Shown: piece after piece, positions 42,701 to 53,075 of the stretch | How the letters are laid out: the number at the start of each line of letters is the position of its first letter | Numbering within the stretch: the first letter of the stretch is position 1 | Assembly (NCBI GenBank): GCA_043228905.1 | Contig: JBHGNT010000004.1 | Location: 10,726,001 to 10,790,000 of the forward strand | Direction: 5' to 3' | From: Azolla caroliniana | Lineage: Eukaryota; Polypodiophyta | DNA: 64,000 nt | The notes under the pieces: model-generated | What the model saw: the letters and a program-made list of their open reading frames with translations, nothing else | Told to the model about the DNA's origin: nothing | Database searches by the model: none | Made by a program: the position numbers and the translations under genes

Positions 42701-43971
42701 ATGATAAGGCTATATTTAATTATTTCTTCCAGAAGATCGTAACTTTGACCTAAACACTCTTTAACCACCAGCTGATCCATAGTTCTTCCCTGTATGTACC
42801 CATGGAGAGTTGAGTAAAACTATAAAAATAACCACAAAAATGTGGTTCAAGATCCTAACAACTCCAAAATTCAACAAACACAAGCTCCAAGGCTATTGTT
42901 CTCCTTGATTACAAGGGAAGACAATGTGCTGCACAAAACTTTAACCCACAAGTTTGAAAAGAGATGAGGATACATTGATAAGAAGGATTTGATAACAAGT
43001 TTACATCCTCAAAAACATCAGAAAACACTAGTCTCTACAAACATCTAAATGATGTGTTCCACTGCAAATCCGAATGGCATCGAGATACATGCATGGAAAA
43101 GCAAAAGGGCAACAAACATTAAGAAAAGAACCTGAATAGTTTGATTTGGAATTTGGTCTCTCCCGCAGCTGTGGTCATAGTAAAGAGACAAAGGCTGATC
43201 CACAGAGTTATGGAAAAAACATTTCTTTCTCTGCATAATCAATGATTGCTCGAGAAGATACTCAAGCCTCCTGTCCGGAATCACTACAGAAGGGGACAAC
43301 AATATGTGAAGCTCCTGTAACAGTTTTTCTCGGCTCATTTTCTCATCTTTTCCACCATATGATGATAAATTCTCGACCTTCAAAGGACAGATAAGGCAAG
43401 AAGCCAACTCCCTTAACCTTTCTTTCTTTATATTTAAAGGAGAAATCTCAGAACGGAGAGTTCTCAGAGCTCCCATACTATCATTGACAATAAGCTGTTC
43501 AAAGAACTTTTGTTGCAATATAAGAGAAACAGCAGAACAGAAGCTTGGTGAATCATGAAGCAACAAACGCATGGTTTCCATACTGTCCTCCCATTTCCCA
43601 TCAAGGATCTGTTGCCTAAACTGTGGAATAAGCGAAGATTGCAGAGAAATACCTGATTCGCCTTCGAGAAGGAAAGCTGTCTTCTTGTATCCTAAAGCAT
43701 AGAGAGACTGAGTGATGATTCTGACGAGCTCAGATCGCTTGATAAGGCCATTAGGTCCAACCTTTGTATCATTTTCTTCACGACCTCTATCTTCTGTTTC
43801 AGAAAGGCCTCTGGCCATAGTAGTGCAGGAAGGAACCAAAGAGCAAGAAGAAGCGGAGATGCGACCTGTTGTGGACGATGACGATAGTGGTGGTGGTAAT
43901 GAAGATGGTGTATGCATGTAAAGCTTGAGACGCTTCAATGGAGGTGAAGTGCTCTCATCTAGACCTCCCAT
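36499..43971 (-). CDS. WDR26: WDR26/GID7-like protein: LisH-CTLH plus seven WD40 repeats (603 aa, four coding exons)
   Basis: Proposed join on the minus strand: 43971-43132, 40292-40191, 37451-36828, 36744-36499; all junctions are phase 0 with GT/AG borders. The start is the [16 protein letters not shown] methionine, because plant WDR26 proteins begin with a similar PPLKR segment; an upstream in-frame ATG at 44124 would add a His/Pro-rich stretch. LisH is at about residues 78-110 ([21 protein letters not shown]), CTLH at about 112-170, and the WD40 propeller at 281-603 with blades such as [33 protein letters not shown] and [15 protein letters not shown]. Length and order match plant WDR26 (close to 600 aa). 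Family knowledge: WDR26/GID7 is a subunit of CTLH/GID E3 ubiquitin ligases and also reported with CUL4-DDB1. No disabling mutation is seen; this is the most intact gene in the window. Confidence 0.92.
36828..37451 (-). CDS. WDR26: WDR26-like exon 3 (208 codons, blades 2-6)
   Basis: Starts [16 protein letters not shown] after a GATCAG acceptor and ends VVSGSEDSQ before a CAG/GTTCTT donor. Confidence 0.9.
38390..38700 (+). repeat. Tandem duplication of ~165 bp in WDR26-like intron 2
   Basis: The segment beginning GAGGTTAGAGAATATT at about 38390 recurs at about 38557, both running through GTGACTGATCAGA..CTGTTTTT..CATCCATGTCATT to CTTTGCCATATAAA. Copies differ at several sites. No coding meaning seen. 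Confidence 0.75.
40191..40292 (-). CDS. WDR26: WDR26-like exon 2 (34 codons, first WD40 blade)
   Basis: [20 protein letters not shown] through TAIIWE, with a strong polypyrimidine tract before the AG and a GAG/GTATTC donor. Confidence 0.88.
40338..40426 (-). pseudogene. Duplicated copy of WDR26-like exon 2 lacking its 3' end
   Basis: 134 bp upstream in gene sense lies a second copy reading [27 protein letters not shown]. It keeps an AG acceptor (TTCTATTCAG) but diverges before TAIIWE and lacks the GAG/GT donor. Gly-to-Glu in HNGRY and loss of the last strand make it unlikely to give a normal blade. Probable decaying pseudo-exon. Confidence 0.8.
40900..41785 (-). pseudogene. LINE ORF2 C-terminal remnant in WDR26-like intron 1
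   Basis: Minus strand: [13 protein letters not shown] and PYTYLGV (RT thumb), then in shifted frames [22 protein letters not shown] and VPHD..AEMG, the usual C-terminal part of this plant LINE type. Many stops. It is antisense-neutral, since LINE and host gene are both on the minus strand. Confidence 0.78.
42534..43044. other. Remaining intron 1 sequence near exon 1
   Basis: AT-rich with no further recognised element. Other parts of introns 1 and 2 (37452-38389, 38701-40190, 40427-40899, 41786-43131) likewise show nothing I can name. Confidence 0.4.
43132..43971 (-). CDS. WDR26: WDR26-like exon 1 (280 codons)
   Basis: Encodes the N-terminal low-complexity segment, LisH and CTLH, ending ..QIPNQTIQ before a CAG/GTTCTT donor. 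Confidence 0.9.
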
Positions 43972-44112
43972 CAAAAGGCAACACGAAGAGGCAAAGCTAC
44001 GCCATGTGAGAAACCCTAACCCTAAGCGGCGATGGTGGAGCCTGGCCTGTACAGGTACGAGATGATGAGGATGAGGATGAGGATGAGGATGGTGATGATT
44101 CACCGCGAAAGT

Positions 44113-44159
44113 ACATACATACATACATACATATATATATATGTATGTATGTATGTATG
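44113..44159. repeat. Self-complementary (TACA)n(TA)n(TGTA)n microsatellite upstream of the WDR26-like gene
   Basis: CATA repeats, an AT core, then GTAT repeats form arms of ~18 bp around the centre. It lies ~140-190 bp upstream of the chosen ATG, in promoter or 5' leader. A GATGAG/GGATGA microsatellite lies at 44061-44098. Confidence 0.8.
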
Positions 44160-44632
44160 CTCATGAGTAAGTAGTAGCGATTGCGTGGAAGAGAGACCAG
44201 ACCACACAAAAAAAAAACAGCCATCGAGGATCCCAACACTTGGCACACATATACATATGTATACATATGTACAAATGTACAAAGTGACTTTTATCAAGTA
44301 AGTCCCAAACCAACCAACCAGCCACCCATTCCAATGCCTTCTACACCCCCGACCTATCATGGGGACACTTTTCACGACCTCTACGGTCACGAAGGTCATA
44401 AAGAAATTACAACATAAGAAGTCCATGGACCACACAGGATTGCAAGCATAACACATCATATATGCGCGAGAGTGCCTAGCTCCCTTTCTAACTCTAATAT
44501 TCAATCGTGCCCTCACCGAGGGTTTTCCACCACAATGGCCCCCATACATAAAAATGAGGAGACCCCATGAACCCAAATACATAAAGGACCATTATAATAG
44601 GTCATACACTCATTAAATTATATGGTGTAGTA

Positions 44633-45310
44633 ATGGAAGCAGAGCTTAGCGATTATATAGAGACCTTAAATATTCGAGCACCTAAACAGGCTGGCTTTAG
44701 ATGAGCCTTCTTTACAATTGATCATATCTTCACACTTAGATGCTTAATTGACCAGACAAAGGCTCGCAAGAAGAAATTATATTGTTGTTTTGTGGACTTC
44801 CGCAAAGCCTTTGACACAATCCCTAAAGAGTGGTTGTTTGATAGGCTTAGAAGCTTGAAGATACCAGATGACATGATTTGGGCCATCTACACACTATATG
44901 AGCAAGTCTCCAGGTGCGTACGATGCCCAAGTGGCCTATCCAACTACTTCACTAGCCCTATTGGTGTAAAACAATGTCGCCCCCTATCATCGACTCTTTT
45001 TGGGATCTACATTGATGAGATCGCGGACTTTATGGCTCGTAAGGGAGGCAACAGAGTAGTCCTTGGGGGTACGCAAGTTCGTATCTTGCTCTATGTAAAC
45101 GACATAGTTTTGCTCTTTGAGTCCGAACACAACCTACAAAGGCACCTTAATGCCTTAGATGACTTTTTCAAACAACGAGGATTGGTAGTGAACCTAGGGA
45201 AACTAAAGTCCTTATCTTCCACACATCGTCTCAAGTTAGAACTAAGTGTCACCTAACCATCTCCCATAGCCCAATTGAGGTAGTTGGATCATATGTATAT
45301 CTCGGTGTCA
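44633..45310 (+). pseudogene. LINE reverse transcriptase fragment
   Basis: Frame from ATG 44633: PKQAGFR (stop at 44703) AFFTIDHIFTLRCL, then CCFVDFRKAFDTIPKEWLF, GVKQCRPLSSTLFGIYIDE, RILLYVNDIVLLF and LGKLKSL. The catalytic box should be YADD or FADD but reads YVND, so one catalytic Asp is lost. A frameshift near 45200 is followed by the expected ISHSPIEVVGSYVYLGV. It ends at the Copia-D LTR fragment (~45311). Probably the same LINE type as 40900-41785. Confidence 0.88.
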
Positions 45311-45311
45311 C

Positions 45312-45657
45312 CTAACCTTACACGACACAGATAGAGAGTGGGAGAGACAGAGAGAGCAGAATAGCATTAACTAAATTCAAATAATAACACTTTGTACATA
45401 GGATGTGCTCAATGAGCACTTTTTATACAAGTCCACAAAGGACTGACAGAAGTACTATGTACTTCAATGCTCATGCGAGCGGTGGATACTAACTACGAGG
45501 ACCATGACTACCTAGTAGTCTAGAACAATAGGCCTCTAAACGGCCTACCAGTTCACACTTGAGTCCGGTTATTGGTCCCGAATACTGATCCGATCCATCC
45601 GTTCCAGATACTTATCCAGACACCGATCTGGATCCGGTTAAGCTTGTTCACTCAACA
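45312..45657 (-). repeat. Copia-D 3' LTR (partial)
   Basis: Ends CTCAACA next to a CTCCCCCTCAAGCT polypurine tract (plus-strand view), just as in Copia-B. The outer end is truncated at the LINE junction. It shares the GTGCTCAATGAGCA segment with the Copia-A LTR. Confidence 0.7.
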
Positions 45658-46135
45658 CTCCCCCTCAAGCTCAACTTGAGGTCAGATCGTGGTGTTAGTG
45701 TTAGTGGCAGCCGATTCTTTTGTCCAGCTCCTTCTGGCGTTCTCCTGCCTCGCTCGCGCTCCTCATCCGGTCTGGTTCCGCCTTTCGCAACCCGTCCAGT
45801 TCTCTGCTCCTCGACCTCCTCGATCGGCATGTCTACTCAACAAGCCCATCTAACTCCATCGTTGTTGTGACTTCGGCTCTTGTCAACCCGTCGTCTCCTC
45901 CGTATCGGCGTCGACTTCCACTGCCTCCTCGTCCGCTTAGCCTTTAGTAGATCTGGCTCCTCCGGATCAAATTGTTGAACGGAATCAATTGTCTCCGATT
46001 AGTTCCAGCTCTTGTCCGAGTTGGTAGTCTACAACTCGTCTCCCGTTTTTCAGCCCTTCACAACATCTGACCATGTCCAAGTCTTGGCCTTCTTCTTCCA
46101 TGCATCTCTGTCTCTCTTGACTCTATTGTCATTGC

Positions 46136-46254
46136 TAGGGATCGGCAACGGTTCGGTTTAGGCTTAGCCGGTTTGGCCTTATCCAAGCAAAACCGGCTAA
46201 GCCTAAACCGTTTAGGGGTTTTCAAAACTGAACCAAACCAAACCAAATCGATCC
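46136..46254. repeat. Foldback MITE-like hairpin (~118 bp)
   Basis: Outer ends AGGGATCG and CGATCCCT surround a long inverted repeat (CGGTTTAGGCTTAGCCGG / CCGGCTAAGCCTAAACCG). The flanking sequence continues with further CCGGTTT words. Ends resemble hAT-type MITEs, but no 8-bp duplication is evident. Confidence 0.6.
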
Positions 46255-46403
46255 CTAAACCGGTTTATGAACCGGCTTGGTAAATAGCTTGTAAACCGGT
46301 TTGTGAACTTCATAATACAATCCTATTACAATTTATCATTGAACTTCATAACACAATTCCATTACAATTTATCGTTGAACAATTCCCCTCCAATATGCTC
46401 CAA

Positions 46404-46545
46404 ATGACAGAAGTATTATGTACTTCAATGCTCATGCGAGCGGCGGATACTAACTACGAGGACCATGACTACCTAGTAGTCTAGAACAGTAGGCCTCTAA
46501 ACGGCCTACCAGTTCACACTTGAGTCCGGTTATTGGTCCCGAATA
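46404..46545 (-). repeat. Second copy of a Copia-D LTR segment (~141 bp)
   Basis: GACAGAAGTA..ATGTACTTCAATGC through TTGGTCCCGAATA matches 45437-45580 at about 97%. It is joined directly to RNase H codons, so it marks a rearrangement rather than a second LTR. Confidence 0.8.
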
Positions 46546-46790
46546 GGACTCGGTCGCGGACAAAATGATAGTGCACATCAATGTGCTTTGGTTTGAGCAT
46601 GGAGGATTAGGTTCTTCGCATGTTGGATGTTGTTGAGGTTGTCACAATAGATTTTTGTCGAATTGGACACCTCCACATGCAGATCCTTCAATAGCCTTTT
46701 GCGCCATATGGCTTCACACGTCGCGACAACCGCTCCTCGATACTCGACCTCTGTACTCAATAGTGCCACTATCGGCTGCTTTTTGTTGCT
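46546..46790 (-). pseudogene. Copia-D RNase H fragment
   Basis: STEVEYRGAVVATCEAIWRK, LKDLHVEV, IYCDNLNNI and HVHYHF-like codons match the copia RNase H C-terminus seen in Copia-B. Truncated at both ends. Confidence 0.8.
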
Positions 46791-47340
46791 CCAGGCGATC
46801 GCGGGGTTTCAAAATGAAAACAAGCGAGCGAACAAAAAGGAACAGAACAAGAAGAAGCAAAAAGGTAAGTCGAAGATCAGTGTGGCCAGACAAGCCAAAA
46901 CGGCCAAGTCGAAGGAGTCGGATAGTCGAAAGGTTGTAGACTTGGCTAAGTGCAAGGAGACCGAAAGAATGAAAGTCAATCGAATGACAAATGGAGCCGA
47001 AAAACAATCACAAAACCTTCAAGGAGCACAAGGTCCAGCATACATGAGGAGCCGACGGCCTAGAGGCCAAAAACCAAATCGAACACCGGTTGATTCGGAC
47101 ACAGGCATGCCTTCTTGATAGGAATCCACATACACAAAATCCTCATGTACGCTTCCACATCAGTCAGTCATCATCTCATCTATCATCAGCCGACCCAAAC
47201 ACACAATGTCAACACTAAAGGGGTTTTCATATCGTCTTGTAATGAATTGAGTGAGGACTTCAGGTTTATTTCCAGTATCAACAATGCTCATAGAAGTCTG
47301 ACTCAACATGGTCGAGCTTTGGGATGTAGCCAATTGTCGA
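46791..47340. other. Unassigned segment within Copia-D
   Basis: A plus-strand Lys/Arg/Gln-rich frame (46663-47118) is present but matches nothing known to me. No copia domain is readable on the minus strand here. Confidence 0.35.
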
Positions 47341-47349
47341 AAGTCATTC

Positions 47350-48514
47350 AAGCCTAGCTTGTGACATTTGGCTAAGTTGGTTATGCCACAGGGAAGATGT
47401 CGTCAATTCGGTTACGTTTAGTGATCCCTCCCAATGGGTCAATGTGAGTGGATTCAACTTGTTGTATCTCATGCCATGGTCAATATGTAGATTTCCTTTG
47501 GTGATCTTCCATGACGACTCACTTAGTGTCGTCTTGTACCTGTCTTCAGATCAGGTATGAGACTCGTCTTCAGATTGGGTATGTGTCGAACTTGTTGCAA
47601 GGTGATTAGATTTCCATTCAGTAGTCGAATGGGAGTTTTGCCTATTCTAGCAATTCAACACTCCTGCTAATTTTTGAGTTGGACTTAGGTGGCTCTGACT
47701 AAATAGTTTGAAAACCATTCTCTATGGGGGGAGGGGGTCCGTAGAATATGGTTCCCGAATCAAGCAGCCATGTTTGTGCATCATGTGCATCATGTTTGTC
47801 CTTCCAAGGAAAGTACTTCTCCCAACTGAGATTCGGCAACATGTATTTGGTTGTCAGCTGAAAGGTGATTCGAATAAGAAGAGCTGGTATTCAGATCGAA
47901 TTTTTGGCCATTTCCCTTCTTATTTAACAACATGTAGTCGAAAACATTGTGGTTGGCCTTCCTACAATAGGTGCAATAGGAATTTGGCATCCTGCTCCTT
48001 GACTTCAACCATTGTCGGTCATTTCTCCTCCTCAATTGATTCCGATTTCGACCGGTTCTCTAAGCCCTTCCGTTGGAGAAGTGAGCTTCGGCACTGTCAT
48101 TGACGCTGAGGCCCATTGATTTCCTTTGAATCTCTTCCAATAACATCACTCCAATAGCTTCATCCAATAACATCACTCTAATAGCTATTGGTGCTATCAT
48201 GCAAAATACTTCCTAGCTTGTCATGAGGCTGAAGAGAAGTGCAAGGGCTTCGATTTCTTCTTCAAATTTCAGACCTTGTGAGGAGAGTAAGGTCAAAAAT
48301 CGATTAAGGTGTTGATATGGCAGGTTGCCTACTCGGTCTCCATTATCTTCATATTGAACAATTGTTGAATCAAGAAGAGTTTTGATGAGCTCGACTTCTT
48401 TTCATATACGGTGTCATGTGGTTTTTGACACACGATATGAAAACTAGTAAAACAATTATTTAAGATTAGCTTAATGTATTCATATGGAGAGATAGATGTC
48501 TTCAAGAGCTTCAT
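47350..48514 (-). pseudogene. Copia-D gag, protease and GAG-pre-integrase remnants
   Basis: Descending from 48460: SSSSKLFLIQQLFNMKIME (gag, UBN2), LSSQGLKFEEEIEALALLFSL, a knuckle CTYCRKANHNVFDY (final Cys lost), a protease WLLDSGTIFYG near 47750 (DSGT), and SLWHNQLSQMSQARLE near 47380 (GAG-pre-integrase). Stops and shifts are frequent. The gag type resembles Copia-C rather than Copia-B, so this block may derive from another element than the RNase H to its left. Confidence 0.72.
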
Positions 48515-48796
48515 AAAGTATTTTACTACGCATGAAACGGATAAAAAAGTATCGAGTTATGTGAGTGTGAAGTTTGAAGAAAAAAGAAAAAGAAAAGAAA
48601 AGACAAAATTGTGAGATATCCCACATAGATAGTGATGAGGTAGAGATGATAAAAATGAGAGATAAGGAAGATAAACAAACCCAAAACCACAAAGATCTAT
48701 TGCTAATGAATAATTATGATGGAAGGAAGAGAGAAAGAAGATACATAAATCCAAGTCTACAAGGATAAATTGATAACAACTCAACCAACACTACGT

Positions 48797-48861
48797 TGTC
48801 GCGTTGTTACGTGCATGCGTGTAGAAAGAGGCGGGACCACGGGGGCCTTGAACCGAGGAGC

Positions 48862-48893
<32 letters not shown>

Positions 48894-49509
48894 GAGAGGA
48901 GAGGAGAAGAGATTTGCAGATACGCAAAAGGGAGAAGGAAAGAGAAAGAAACGGAACACTTAATTACAATAATAGTCGATTACAATATCAAGAGATTACA
49001 AACTCTGACGATTACAACCGGCAAGGCGGCGATGGACCCGACACGGGCATCCTACTCACGCACACAAACAGAACACATTGGACCCCAAAAAAAAAGAAGC
49101 GTAGAAAGGAGAGCCTATGTTGGCAGCGCACGGGCTACCTACGAAGTAGAGGCGTCGAACTCCCAGCACCCACATAGAATAACGATCGGAGGAGGAGAGA
49201 GAGCTCGACGCTCGGTCCTGCAACACTTCGTCCTCCCTAACACGCGATCCCTTTTCTTCCTTCTCGCCCTCCTTAAATAGTTCGCAAAAAGGGGGTGCCC
49301 CTTTCTCCCTAGTCAAAACCACTTTATTCCCTGTCCCTTTCGACAGAGATACGCACAATCCCCTAATAAATGTATACTACCTAGTATTTACATCACCCGA
49401 TCCAATTATGAATCATGTACAAAACATGAATTCATGTGTCCACCTATGTAAGAGCCGGTTCATGCGCCTTTTTCTCCGATTCCGCCTATGGCTGGTTTTC
49501 TTCACAACA
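48797..49509 (-). repeat. Gypsy-D 3' LTR (713 bp)
   Basis: In minus sense begins TGTTGTGAAGAAAACC and ends ACGCGACA. A polypurine tract GGTTTGGTGGGGGTGGA precedes it (49510-49526). It contains a (GA)n tract at 48859-48890. Confidence 0.88.
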
Positions 49510-49578
49510 TCCACCCCCACCAAACCGCGCATCCACCGGCATGCGCTAGAGACGGGTAGATACCGAAGAAAACCGGCC

Positions 49579-52449
49579 TCACTCGTCACTCTCCGATTCT
49601 CCGCCGGGCCCGAACCGATCGTCATCGTCGCTCTCGCTCGCCGGCTCCGGCTCATCTTCGAACCGCTTCTTGAACGCTTTGATCCGCTTCCCGGCCACCG
49701 GTACTGCTAACCGTGTCCCGTTGAGTTCCGCGAGGTGGTACATGTCGTTGTCGTTCGCGCTCGTCACCGTGTAGGGCCCAAACCATCTCCTAGTGAATTT
49801 TGCACCGCCTTGTGCTGATTGTCGACGTTGTTGTCGTATACCAAGACCCAGTCGCCTTCCTCGATCTTCTTTGGTCGCAACCGGTGCGTTCGGTTGAACC
49901 GGGTCTTGCAGCTTTTCCTTCGCCCGTTTCACGTCCTCTGGCCTCCGCTCGAGTTGCCGAATCCGCGCCGCCAACAACTCCTCCCGGCTCATCTCGTCCT
50001 TCCAATCTACCGCCGCCCATGAAGAAACCGTCTGTTCCACCTGCATGATCAGCTTCTGTTCATACATCAGCTCTGCCGGCATAAACCCTGTCACCGAACT
50101 GTGCGTAGTTCGGTCCGCTAATAGTGCGTAAGGAAGGAGTCACGACCAATTCCCGACCTGCCCTCCGCATGCACGCACCAACGCCTTTACGATCGGCCCG
50201 TGCTCACGTTCTACCTTCCCATTCACCTCTAAATTGTACGCCGTAGTGAGGGAGAGTTTGACCCCTAGCCGGTCGAACAACTCCTCAGCTTCCCGCGCAT
50301 CTAGCTCTCCCCGGTCCGCCACAATGCTCCCGACACACCCATACCGACACACTACCTCTTCGATCAGGAACCGGCATACCGCCGTGGTTGTCTTGTTCTG
50401 CAGTGCACGACCTTCCACCTGGTTCGTCAAGTCTTCCTGCGCAAGCACCAGGTATCGCATCTGTCCTACTCCCATCGGCATCGTCACCAAGTCCACCATC
50501 CACTTGAAATGGACCGTAGGCGGGTAAGTCGGGTGTAGCTCGTCCCGATCTTGGACTACGGAGTGCATCTGACCTCTTTCGCAAGTCCTTACGAACCGAT
50601 GCATGTCCTGGTACAGCCCCGACCACCAGTACTTCTCCTTCAGCTTCTCAAATGTGGCCCACTTTCCGCGGTGCCCGGCCCAGGGACTCTCGTGAAATGT
50701 CGCCAGTAGTTCCTCCTGTTCTTCTTTCTTTGCCACTACTCGGAGCGGGATGCCGTTTCTTTTCTTTGGGTGCCTCCATATGCACCCGTCCCGTAGGAAG
50801 AATCGGTACGCCTTCTTCCGTGCCTGGCTCGCCTCTTCTCTCGTCCACGTTGTGTCCGGCGTCATCGCCCGTAGGAACCTCCCGATTTGGAGCCACTCCC
50901 CGTCGTACCTGCTTTCATCAAATTCGTTAAGCGCCGGAGTGTCCCCTTTCCTCGTCGTCACATTAGCCGACTCGAAGAAGTCCTCGCCGACTTCTTCGTC
51001 ATCCGAAACCATGTCGTCTTCGTCGTTGAACCTTGCTCTCGAAAGCATGTCGGCCATGGCATTATCCTTTCCGGAGATGTGTCGTATCTCCGGGTTTAGG
51101 GACTTAATGTACGCTATCCACCGGAGCATTGCTAGGTCCGGCGTCGTGCATCTGGAAACCATCCCGAGTATTGGCAGGCAGTCCGTCTCAATTGTTACCT
51201 CCGTCCCGATCAGTTAGTCCTTGTCGGCCTTGACTGCCGAAGCGATACCCCATAGTTCGCACTTGACTTGGGCGTACCCTCGTTGTCGCTCACTCAATAC
51301 CTTCGCCCCGAACCGGATTGGGAACCGTGCGCCGTTCTCGTCCTCCTAGTTGATCACCCACCCGATCTCGGTCGGGCTCGTGTCCACCGTTACGTAGATG
51401 GGGACCCCCTTACCGTAAACCACTTTATGGAGAGCTGGCACTATCGTAAGCGGTCCCTTTAGTCTCCGGACTGACTCCATGTGCTCCGTCCTCCACTCAA
51501 AGCTACGCCCCTTTTTCAATAGTCCGTAGAGGGGTTCCGCGACATGTGCATAGTGCGGGATCCAGATGTGGTAGAACGCGCATGCTCCAAAGAATCTGCG
51601 GACCTCCGTGACCGACCCGCAATCGTTCCTCATCGCGGAGATGGCCTCTACCTTTGCCGGAGACGATTTCCTACCGTAAGGCCCACATAGGTGTCCGACC
51701 ATCAAGATCTTCGACCGCCTGAACACCGATTTTTCTCCGGAGAAGGTGAGTCGTGCGTTTTCGAGCCTCTGCATCACCTTCTTGTAGTCGTTGATGTGGT
51801 TCACGACGAACCTCCGGCATCCGTCCGGCCCGACAGTCTCGTCTGCATCATCCACTGGACACCCCTTTATCGGGATGTCATCCAAGAATGGCATGGTGAT
51901 GTCCGGGATGCAGTCCCTTAGGACCTTGTTCATTGCGTTCACCATGTGCGCCACTGAATTCGTCCCGCCTTGTGGTAGGGTACACATCCTTACTAGGCCG
52001 AGAGGGGCTCGCATCATCGTGATATCCCTACTCTCCATGGCTAGCTGGAACTGGTCGTACCCCGAGTATAAGTCATTGTCCGAATAGATCGACCTTCTAG
52101 TGAAGGCCTCCGCGAACTCGTCTATGGTCGGTCTGATTCCTGCATTACGGATGGTCACCCTGTTGACCGGTTGCAGGTCCTGAATGAAGCGCAGCGTGCC
52201 GTTCTTCTTTGGCACTGTAAACCACCGATTCGAATACGGGGCACTCGACGGTTTGAGGATGCCCATCTCCACCTTTTCCTTTCGAAGCTCCATCAACTTC
52301 GGGATGTGAGCTCTCGACACCAGAATCGGTTTGAGATTCCACGGTACATGCGGTACCGTGAAGATCACCATCGGTTCGACGATCGTCGGGTCCACGCACT
52401 TGATCTCCTCCGGCGAGAATGCGAAGGCTTTTCCATGCCTTCCGAGCAT
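49579..52449 (-). pseudogene. Gypsy-D pol: RT, RNase H, integrase, acidic tail
   Basis: One frame over ~957 codons with stops at 51346 (CAG-type Gln in Gypsy-A), 51214 (Tyr in Gypsy-A) and 50140. RT: YSNRWFTVPKKNGTLRFIQ, DLYSGYDQFQLAMESRD and TMPFLDDIPIKG (intact DD). RNase H: VTVDTSPTEIGWVI, ETDCLPILG and DNAMADMLSR. Integrase: finger FHESPWAGHRG..TCERGQ, where the last Cys of the HHCC finger is Gly; core WMVDLVTMP, VADRGELDA and NLEVNGKVE all present. The tail RRWFGPYTV..KRIKAFKKR ends in an Asp/Glu/Ser stretch with no chromodomain. About two thirds of aligned residues are shared with Gypsy-A by eye. Confidence 0.9.
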
Positions 52450-53069
52450 TCTCCGAAACCTGTCCTCCTACGCCGGCAGTAGAAAGCCACCCCACCGACC
52501 TTGAGCTTCCGTAGCGTTATGTCGGTGAACCGGTGCCCTATGCCAGCCGGATTCCATAAACTTGGGTCCGACGCGACCCCTTTTATCCGCTCCTCGCTAC
52601 CCTCCGGCAAGGGTGTCGTGACTGGCCTCACCTTCCGGTCCACAGTCTTGTACTTTGTATCCACGCGGGCCATCCGATCCGACCCGATCCTTTCCCCGAA
52701 GTCCGTGATGACTTCGTACATTCCCATCGAACTAACTGGAACGGTCCGTTCTTCTCTAAGGTCTTCACCGATCACCTTTCGTAACTCGCCCAAGGTGTCG
52801 TCAAAAGAGACCACCTCCATGATTTCTTCGTCCACGGCACCGGTCGGTTTCAGTCCGAACCAGATCTCGTACCTCTGGGGGGGACCGACCCCCCCGGCCT
52901 TTCCTACCCGTTTGTCTTCCACCAGAACCTCGTAGTTCTGGCAAGCGGCTTCTACGAAGCCCGTTTTCTCTTCGACCGGATCGTCCCATCTGGTGACCTC
53001 CTGGACCCGTTGTTCCACACGATCCGCCTCTTCCTTCTTCAGCCGAACTCCAGAGAGGCCTTCTAGCAC
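52450..53069 (-). pseudogene. Gypsy-D gag-pol linker (protease segment missing)
   Basis: LEGLSGVRLKKEEADRVEQR through CQNYEVLVEDKR aligns with Gypsy-A codons near 20590-20745. Then VGPP.. jumps to YEIWFGL and DEEIMEVV, which align with Gypsy-A near 21615-21750. The ~850 bp between, holding the aspartic protease, is absent. The 3' part (KYKTVDRKVRPVTTPLPEGS) continues in register until a shift near 52440. Confidence 0.75.
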
Positions 53070-53075
53070 TAGCGG

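Larger units (their letters stand above)
45312..48540 (-). mobile_element. Copia-D: rearranged Ty1/copia remnant
   Basis: The minus-strand order is kept from gag on the right to RNase H and 3' LTR on the left, but integrase and RT are absent and a segment of LTR is duplicated internally. The right end is undefined near 48540; no 5' LTR is found before Gypsy-D. Confidence 0.65.

Noticed and set aside
43972-44124. Upstream in-frame ATG extending the WDR26-like protein by 51 residues
   Set aside because: The extension is His/Pro-rich from a GATGAG microsatellite and unlike the start of plant WDR26 proteins; 43971 preferred.
46663-47118. Lys-rich 151-codon plus-strand frame as a host gene
   Set aside because: It overlaps antisense copia RNase H at its start and has no recognisable domain.
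48770-49358. Frames on both strands (also at 54070-54825) that look conserved between two places
   Set aside because: They are the two Gypsy-D LTR copies; the similarity is due to LTR duplication, not to a coding gene.
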